NCBI RefSeq assembly: GCF_032931615.1
Contig: NZ_CP136759.1
Location: 1,736,001 to 1,800,000 of the forward strand
Direction: 5' to 3'
DNA from: Palleronia sp. LCG004
Lineage (GTDB): Bacteria; Pseudomonadota; Alphaproteobacteria; Rhodobacterales; Rhodobacteraceae
DNA: 64,000 nt
A model generated the notes under the pieces. The model saw nothing but the letters and a program-made list of their open reading frames with translations. It was not told the origin of the DNA and ran no database searches. Positions 58,394-64,000 of the stretch are shown here, in pieces. Position 1 is the first letter of the stretch; each line of letters starts with the position of its first letter. The position numbers and the translations under genes are program-made.

Positions 58394-61315
58394 ATGTCCA
58401 TGGAAAAATCGTTCGACGCCGCCGCGCGCGAGCCCGAGATCGCCGCCGCATGGGAAAAGGCAGGATGCTTCGTAGCCGGTGCCAATGCCAAGCCGGGGGC
58501 GTCCGCCTTCTCGATCCTCCTGCCGCCGCCGAACGTGACGGGCTTCCTTCATGCGGGCCACGGTTTCAACCACACGCTCATGGATATTCTTACCCGCTGG
58601 CACCGGATGAAGGGCGACGACACGCTCTGGCAGCCGGGGCTCGATCATGCGGGCATCGCGACCCAGCTTGTCGTCGAACGACAGCTTTCCGAACAGGGGA
58701 TCAAGCGGGCCGACCTCGGGCGCGACGATTTCGTGGCGAAGGTCTGGGAATGGAAGGCCAAGTCCGGCGGCACCATCGTCGAGCAGGACAAGCGGCTCGG
58801 TTGTTCGATGGACTGGTCGCGCGAAGCCTTCACCATGCAGGGTGCGCCGGGCGACCCCTCGCCCGAGGACGGGCCGAACTTCCACGACGCCGTCATCCGC
58901 GTCTTCGTCGACATGTACGAGAACGGCCACATCTATCGCGGCAAGCGCCTCGTCAACTGGGATCCGCATTTCGAGACGGCGATTTCGGACCTCGAAGTCG
59001 AGAATACAGAAGTCCCGGGTTACATGTGGCACTTCAAGTATCCCCTCGCAGGTGGTGCCACCTATACCTACGTCGAGAAGGACGAGGACGGGAATGTCCT
59101 CTTCGAGGAAGAGCGTGACTACATCTCGATCGCCACGACCCGCCCCGAGACGATGCTGGGTGACGGCGCGGTCGCGGTTCATCCCGACGACCCCCGCTAT
59201 GCCCCCATCGTGGGGCAACTCTGCGAGATCCCGGTCGGCCCCAAAGAACATCGCCGGCTGATTCCGATCATCACGGACGAATACCCCGATCTCAAATTCG
59301 GCTCGGGCGCGGTCAAGATCACCGGCGCACACGACTTCAACGATTACGAAGTCGCGAAGCGCGGCGGCATTCCGATGTATCGCCTGATGGATACGAAGGG
59401 CCGTATGCGCGACGACGGTGCCCCCTATGCCGAAGCCACCGGGATCGCGATGGCAGTCGCGCAGGGCGAGCGCAGCCTGTCGGAGGCCGAGGCCGATGCC
59501 GTCAACCTCGTTCCGGACGACCTGCGCGGGCTCGACAGGTTCGAGGCCCGCAACCGCGTGGTCGAGCAGATCACCTCCGAGGGGCTCGCCGTCATGGTCC
59601 CCCCGACCGACCCGCGCCTGGGTGAGCCCGCCAAGCCCACCGCCCCCGAGGAGGGTGGCGAGCCCCGCGTGGACGAACTCACGCCGCTCGTGGAATCGAA
59701 GCCCATCATGCAGCCGTTCGGCGACCGCTCCAAAGTGGTGATCGAGCCCATGCTGACGGATCAATGGTTCGTCGACACGTCGCGCATCGTCGGCCCCGCC
59801 CTCGACGCCGTGCGGTCGGGCGAGGTGAAGATCATCCCCGAAAGCGGTGAAAAAACCTACTATAATTGGCTCGAGAACATCGAGCCCTGGTGTATCTCGC
59901 GCCAACTCTGGTGGGGGCACCGAATTCCTGTCTGGTTCGACGACGATGGCAACCAGTTCTGTGCGGCAAACGAAAGCGAGGCGCGCGCCAAAGCCGGTGA
60001 CGACCGCACGCTGACCCAGGACCCCGACGTGCTCGACACGTGGTTCTCCTCCGGCCTCTGGCCCATCGGGACGCTCGGCTGGGCCGATGACAGCAGCGAG
60101 TTCATGGACCGCTACTTCCCGACTTCGGTACTCATCACCGGGTCGGACATCCTCTTCTTCTGGGTCGCCAGAATGATGATGATGCAATACGCGGTCGTCG
60201 GCCAGAAACCCTTCGACACCGTCTATCTTCACGGGCTCGTTCGCGACGCCAAAGGGCAGAAGATGTCGAAGTCGATTGGCAACGTGGTCGATCCCCTCGA
60301 TCTCGTGGACCGTTACGGCGCGGATGCCTACCGCTTCAACAACGCCGCAATGGCGACGGCGACGGGGACCATCAGGCTCGACGAGAAACGCATCGAAGGC
60401 TACCGGAATTTCACGACGAAGCTCTGGAACGCCTTCCGCTTCGCCGAGATGAACGACGCGCTCGCGACCCGTGCGGGCGACGTTCCGAAGCCGTCCGCGA
60501 CGGTCAACAAATGGATCATCGGCGAGGTCTCGAAGACACGCGAGGAACTGGACGCGGCGCTCGAGGCATTCCGGTTCAACGATGCGGCCGACATCCTCTA
60601 TCGCTTCGTCTGGGGCGTCGTCTGTGACTGGTATGTCGAGTTCTCCAAGCCTCTCTTCGGTTCCGATGATGCGGAGATCATCGCCGAGACAAAGGCCACC
60701 ATGGCCTGGGTACTGGACCAGTGCTTGCTGATGCTGCACCCGATGATGCCCTTCGTCACCGAAGAGCTCTGGGAAGGCCCCGACATGCTCGCCGTCAGTG
60801 ATTGGCCCACTTGCGCCACCGCCGATCTCGTGGACGAGGCGGCGGCGGACGAGATCGACTGGGTCATCTCGCTGATCGAGGCGATCCGCTCGGTCCGGGG
60901 CGAGCTCAACGTGCCGGCGGGACTTCAGGTCGAACTGCTGCAGATCGAACTGGACGAAGCCGGACGCCGCGCATGGGATCGCAACGCCGCAATGATCCAG
61001 CGGATGGCACGGATCGATCGCCTGTCCGAAGCGCCTCAGCCGCCTAAGGGTGCGCTCGCCATCTCCGTGCGCGGCGGGTCGTTCGCCTTGCCGCTGGCCG
61101 ACATCGTCGATGTCGACGCCGAGAAGGCCCGGCTGGCGAAGAGCCTCGGCAAGCTCGAAAAGGATCTGGGCGGCCTCAACGGTCGGCTGAAGAACCCCAA
61201 GTTCCTCGCATCCGCACCCGACGAGGTGGTGACCGAGACGCGCGAACTCCTCGCCGCAAAGGAAGAGGAGAAGATCCGCCTCGAGACGGCTCAGGCACGG
61301 CTCGCCGAGATATGA
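58394..61315 (+). CDS. valS: Valyl-tRNA synthetase
   Basis: A 973-residue class I enzyme charging tRNA(Val). The HIGH-like HAGH is at 53-56 and KMSKS at 623-627. The CP1 editing domain includes [18 protein letters not shown] Pro/Glu-rich insertion ([18 protein letters not shown], near 415) sits in the editing region, a feature of the alphaproteobacterial form. The C-terminal coiled-coil (about 905-973) is present. GGATCGCCGCA precedes the ATG; ATG 58400 is an alternative. Confidence 0.96.
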   Translation: MSMEKSFDAAAREPEIAAAWEKAGCFVAGANAKPGASAFSILLPPPNVTGFLHAGHGFNHTLMDILTRWHRMKGDDTLWQPGLDHAGIATQLVVERQLSEQGIKRADLGRDDFVAKVWEWKAKSGGTIVEQDKRLGCSMDWSREAFTMQGAPGDPSPEDGPNFHDAVIRVFVDMYENGHIYRGKRLVNWDPHFETAISDLEVENTEVPGYMWHFKYPLAGGATYTYVEKDEDGNVLFEEERDYISIATTRPETMLGDGAVAVHPDDPRYAPIVGQLCEIPVGPKEHRRLIPIITDEYPDLKFGSGAVKITGAHDFNDYEVAKRGGIPMYRLMDTKGRMRDDGAPYAEATGIAMAVAQGERSLSEAEADAVNLVPDDLRGLDRFEARNRVVEQITSEGLAVMVPPTDPRLGEPAKPTAPEEGGEPRVDELTPLVESKPIMQPFGDRSKVVIEPMLTDQWFVDTSRIVGPALDAVRSGEVKIIPESGEKTYYNWLENIEPWCISRQLWWGHRIPVWFDDDGNQFCAANESEARAKAGDDRTLTQDPDVLDTWFSSGLWPIGTLGWADDSSEFMDRYFPTSVLITGSDILFFWVARMMMMQYAVVGQKPFDTVYLHGLVRDAKGQKMSKSIGNVVDPLDLVDRYGADAYRFNNAAMATATGTIRLDEKRIEGYRNFTTKLWNAFRFAEMNDALATRAGDVPKPSATVNKWIIGEVSKTREELDAALEAFRFNDAADILYRFVWGVVCDWYVEFSKPLFGSDDAEIIAETKATMAWVLDQCLLMLHPMMPFVTEELWEGPDMLAVSDWPTCATADLVDEAAADEIDWVISLIEAIRSVRGELNVPAGLQVELLQIELDEAGRRAWDRNAAMIQRMARIDRLSEAPQPPKGALAISVRGGSFALPLADIVDVDAEKARLAKSLGKLEKDLGGLNGRLKNPKFLASAPDEVVTETRELLAAKEEEKIRLETAQARLAEI

Positions 61316-62415
61316 GCGGGCCCCGCCTCACGCCCCTGGCCGAGAGCCTGCCGGCGACCGTACCCTTCGTCGGGCCCGAAACTCAGGAGCGTGCGGCGGG
61401 ACGGGCCTTCCGCGCGCGGCTCGGTGCAAACGAATTGACCTTCGGACCGAGCCCGCGTGCAATCGCGGCGATGGCGGATGCCGCGCGGGATGCCTGGATG
61501 TATCCCGACCCCGAATGTCACGATCTGAAACACGCGCTTGCCGCACATCACGGTATCGATCCGCATCACATCGTCATCGGATCTGGCATCGATGGCCTTC
61601 TGGGATCGACCGTCCGCCTTACGGTCGGACCGGGCGACGCTGTGGTCACGTCCGACGGGGCCTATCCGACCTTCAACTACCACGTGACCGGCTTCGGCGG
61701 CAGGCTGCACAAGGTGCCGTATCGCGAGGACCGAGAGGATCTCGACGCGCTCATCGAGACCGCATACGCAGTCGATGCAAAGCTGATCTACCTGTCGAAC
61801 CCGGACAATCCGATGGGATCATGGTTCAGCCCGGAAGAGATCGAGCACTTCATAGGTCGCATCCCGGATGGCACGCTCCTGCTCCTCGACGAGGCTTACG
61901 CGGAATGCGCCGACATCGCGACCGCCCCGCCGCTCGTCCCCGATCATCCGAACGTCTTGCGGCTGAGGACCTTTTCCAAGGCCTACGGCATGGCGGGCGC
62001 GCGTGTGGGCTATGCCATCGGGGCCGGACCGTTGATCGCGGCCTACGACAAGGTGCGCGACCATTTCGGGGTTTCACGGATCTCGCAGGCGGGCGCGATC
62101 GCGGCACTCGCGGACACGGAGCACTTGAAGCTGACCGTGAACAACATCGCCCAAAGCGTTGAAGCCATTTCCGAAATCGGGCACAGGAACGGATTGATCC
62201 CACTCCGGACCGCGACCAATTTCGTGACGCTCGATTGCGGACGCGATGGCGATCATGCCCGCGCGCTGCTGGTGGAACTCGGGCGGCGCGGGATCTTCGT
62301 GCGGATGCCCGGGGTCGCCCCTCTCGATCGCTGCATCCGTGTCACCTGCGGCCCGGCCCCGGCGATGGAGATCCTCGCCGAGGCACTGCCCGACGCCCTT
62401 CGCGCGATCCTCTAG
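61312..62415 (+). CDS. PLP-dependent aminotransferase, HisC-like
   Basis: A 367-residue fold-type I aminotransferase. The PLP lysine is K223 in [16 protein letters not shown], and [16 protein letters not shown] and LLLDEAYAE fit histidinol-phosphate aminotransferase relatives. The first residues ([20 protein letters not shown]) match this group. It overlaps the valS stop (ATGA). True HisC activity is uncertain because several paralogues usually occur. Confidence 0.88.
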   Translation: MSGPRLTPLAESLPATVPFVGPETQERAAGRAFRARLGANELTFGPSPRAIAAMADAARDAWMYPDPECHDLKHALAAHHGIDPHHIVIGSGIDGLLGSTVRLTVGPGDAVVTSDGAYPTFNYHVTGFGGRLHKVPYREDREDLDALIETAYAVDAKLIYLSNPDNPMGSWFSPEEIEHFIGRIPDGTLLLLDEAYAECADIATAPPLVPDHPNVLRLRTFSKAYGMAGARVGYAIGAGPLIAAYDKVRDHFGVSRISQAGAIAALADTEHLKLTVNNIAQSVEAISEIGHRNGLIPLRTATNFVTLDCGRDGDHARALLVELGRRGIFVRMPGVAPLDRCIRVTCGPAPAMEILAEALPDALRAIL

Positions 62416-63608
62416 GCTTCGGCGCAGATCGCGGCAGCCGCGTCGAGCGCACCGGGGCCGAACGGAATATCGAGCGCCGTCATTCCCGCCTGGATCACAC
62501 CCAGCACTCCCAGCATCATATGCGCGTTGATGTGTCCCATGTGCCCTACCCGGAAATACCCGGCGGCGGCATAGGTCCCGGGTTCCGCCATGCCGATCCC
62601 GATGCCGAGCGTCACGCCCGCCTTGTGCTCGCACCAGGCCCGCAGGCGATCGGCGCGATCCTCGCCTAGTTTGGCCGAGGTCACGGCGTGGCTGCGATAG
62701 GCCGGATCCGCAACGTTGAGCTGCATCGGCCCGCCAGCCCCCCAGGCATCGAAGGCCGACCAGAGTGCACGGGCCAGGGTCTCGTGCCGGCCGATGACGT
62801 TCTCGATCCCCTCGCCGTGGATCATGTCGAGCGCCGCGCGCAGCCCGTAGAGGTGATGCGTCGGAGCGGTGCCGGTGAAGTACATGTAGAAGGCCTCGGG
62901 ATCCGTACGCGTCCGCCAGTCCCAGTAATGCGTGACGAATTTTGCAGTCTCGCGCGCGCGATCGGCCTTGTCGTTGTAGAAGACGAAGCCGATCCCCGGC
63001 GGCGTCATAAGGCCCTTCTGACAGGCGGCGATCGTGACGTCGACGCCCCAGGCATCCATCTCGAACGGATCGCAGGCAAGCGAGGCGATGCAATCGGCCA
63101 TGAGGAGCGCCGGATGCCCCAGATCGTCGAGCACCTTTCTCAGCGCCGCGATGTCGTTCCGGATACCTGTCGAGGTATCAACATAGACGACCGGAAGCGC
63201 CTTGATCCGATGCTCGGTATCCGCCGCCAGCACCTCGGAGACGCGGTCCGGATCGATCGGGGACTGCTTTCCGAAATCGAGCATCTCGACTTCGGCCCCG
63301 AGCCGGGTCGCAACCTCGGACCATCCGTGCGCGAAACGCCCCGTCGCGGGAAACAGGAGCTTGTCGCCCGGAGACAGGATATTCGCCAGCGCGGCCTCCC
63401 AGATACCGTGGCCGTTGGCGATGAAGATCGCGGCATGCGCGCTCGTGCCCGCGATACGCTTCAGATCCTCCACGATCCCCGGAACCATCTCGGTCAACTC
63501 GCCCGCGTATATGTTCGGCGAGGCCCGATGCATCGCGCGCTGCACCGCGTCGGGGATCACGGACGGACCGGGAATTGCGAGATAGGGATGGCCGTGGGCA
63601 AGCGACAT
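62412..63608 (-). CDS. Class V aminotransferase, alanine-glyoxylate / serine-glyoxylate type
   Basis: A 398-residue PLP enzyme. The lysine is K198 in AACQKGLMTPPGIGFV; GHGIWEAALANILSPGD is the cofactor phosphate-binding region, and YFTGTAPTHHLYGLRAAL and YFRVGHMGHINAHMM are typical of AGT/SGT enzymes. It interconverts amino acids with glyoxylate, pyruvate or hydroxypyruvate. Its stop overlaps that of the HisC-like gene, which converges on it. Confidence 0.9.
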   Translation of the reverse strand: MSLAHGHPYLAIPGPSVIPDAVQRAMHRASPNIYAGELTEMVPGIVEDLKRIAGTSAHAAIFIANGHGIWEAALANILSPGDKLLFPATGRFAHGWSEVATRLGAEVEMLDFGKQSPIDPDRVSEVLAADTEHRIKALPVVYVDTSTGIRNDIAALRKVLDDLGHPALLMADCIASLACDPFEMDAWGVDVTIAACQKGLMTPPGIGFVFYNDKADRARETAKFVTHYWDWRTRTDPEAFYMYFTGTAPTHHLYGLRAALDMIHGEGIENVIGRHETLARALWSAFDAWGAGGPMQLNVADPAYRSHAVTSAKLGEDRADRLRAWCEHKAGVTLGIGIGMAEPGTYAAAGYFRVGHMGHINAHMMLGVLGVIQAGMTALDIPFGPGALDAAAAICAEA

Positions 63609-63721
63609 GGAACGATCCTTCGGACAACAGTGCTTCGCCGGTGGCCTACGACCGCCGGACCACGGCGTCAATCTCGCGCCGCTTCCCCCTTGCGCCGATC
63701 CGCGTTAAGGCCACCGTCGAG

Positions 63722-64000
63722 ATGGCCCGAGGACCGAAGCCCCTTTCGCCGGATGCGCGCGCGCTCCTGATGCGGCTCTGGCGCGACTACGTGCGCCGGC
63801 ACTGGCCCTGGCTTGCCGGTGCCTTCGTGCTGATGGCGCTCGAGGGCGGCAGCCTCGGCGCGCTCAGCTATCTGCTACAACCGATGTTCGACCTCGTCTT
63901 CGTCGAGGGCGACGGCAGTGCGATATGGTGGGTCGGCGGCGGCATCATGGCACTCTTCGTGCTCCGTGCGATCACGGGTGTGCTGCAGCGCACGCTTCTC
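63722..64000 (+). CDS. MsbA-like ABC exporter, N-terminal part (3' truncated by window)
   Basis: The visible 93 residues begin MARGPKPLSPDARALLMRLW, a cytoplasmic helix, and run through two hydrophobic segments (LAGAFVLMALEGGSLGALSYLLQPMFDLVF and IWWVGGGIMALFVLRAITGVLQ). The GALSYLLQPMFD pattern is typical of the transmembrane domain of MsbA-type lipid or multidrug exporters. The ATPase domain lies outside the window. Divergent from the class V aminotransferase gene. Confidence 0.82.
   Translation, partial: MARGPKPLSPDARALLMRLWRDYVRRHWPWLAGAFVLMALEGGSLGALSYLLQPMFDLVFVEGDGSAIWWVGGGIMALFVLRAITGVLQRTLL

Noticed and set aside
58265..60739. An 824-codon open frame on the minus strand
   Set aside because: It is antisense to valS, which has both class I signatures; the antisense product has no recognisable domain.
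1..64000. CRISPR arrays, rRNA genes and insertion sequences
   Set aside because: No regularly spaced repeats, rRNA segments or transposase-like proteins were seen by reading; short or decayed elements could be missed.

Overview
The window looks like chromosome from an alphaproteobacterium of the Rhodobacteraceae (Roseobacter/Rhodobacter group). The DNA is GC-rich and densely coded, with many ATGA/TGATG stop-start overlaps. Lineage markers include a circularly permuted two-piece tmRNA next to alpha-type SspB, the F1-ATPase inhibitor zeta subunit (DUF1476), TrgA, a DUF4169/ribbon-helix-helix pair after fumC, an AGGC-NUDIX fusion, an RNase E with a charged insertion, and separate homocysteine methyltransferase and corrinoid proteins in place of a one-piece MetH.

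Layout. 1-9.6 kb: the end of a sorbosone-dehydrogenase-like gene, then a tight minus-strand run (photolyase, L,D-transpeptidase, Cfa-type methyltransferase, TrgA, AGGC-NUDIX, cysteine synthase, MscS channel, AlaX editing protein) interrupted by a perfect 36-bp palindrome. 9.7-15.3 kb: a BCCT transporter with a clear terminator, the permuted ssrA gene (tag ANDNRAPVAVAA), a SnoaL-like protein, sspB, fumC, DUF4169, an RHH protein and TusA. 15.3-23.7 kb: RNase E with a long leader, a DctB-like kinase with a DctD-like regulator lacking GAFTGA, and purC-purS-nucleotidase-purQ. 23.9-33.5 kb: the zeta subunit, a methyl-transfer cluster (homocysteine methyltransferase, corrinoid protein, YbjQ-like, DUF1638), a radical SAM protein, an EEP hydrolase, sufE, rnd and purMN.

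33.56-50.29 kb is an integrated element about 16.7 kb long in the 3' end of a CAT-anticodon tRNA gene. It is bounded by a 17-bp direct repeat, with the integrase beside the tRNA. It has an early region of very small genes on both strands with operator-like repeats, and a long minus-strand morphogenesis block: portal, protease, HK97 capsid, HNH, tail tube, connectors, terminase, tape measure and chaperone. I find no tail-tip, fibre, lysis or replication genes. The terminase lies after the head-tail connectors instead of before the portal, the prohead protease carries a one-base frameshift in a 7-G run, and a RelE toxin pair sits upstream of the portal. It is either a decayed prophage or a tail-deficient satellite.

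50.3-64 kb returns to host genes: a PutR-like regulator and PutA, a rhomboid protease, an inositol monophosphatase-like protein, metR/metF, a PaaI-type thioesterase, valS, two class V/HisC-like aminotransferases, and the start of an MsbA-like ABC exporter.
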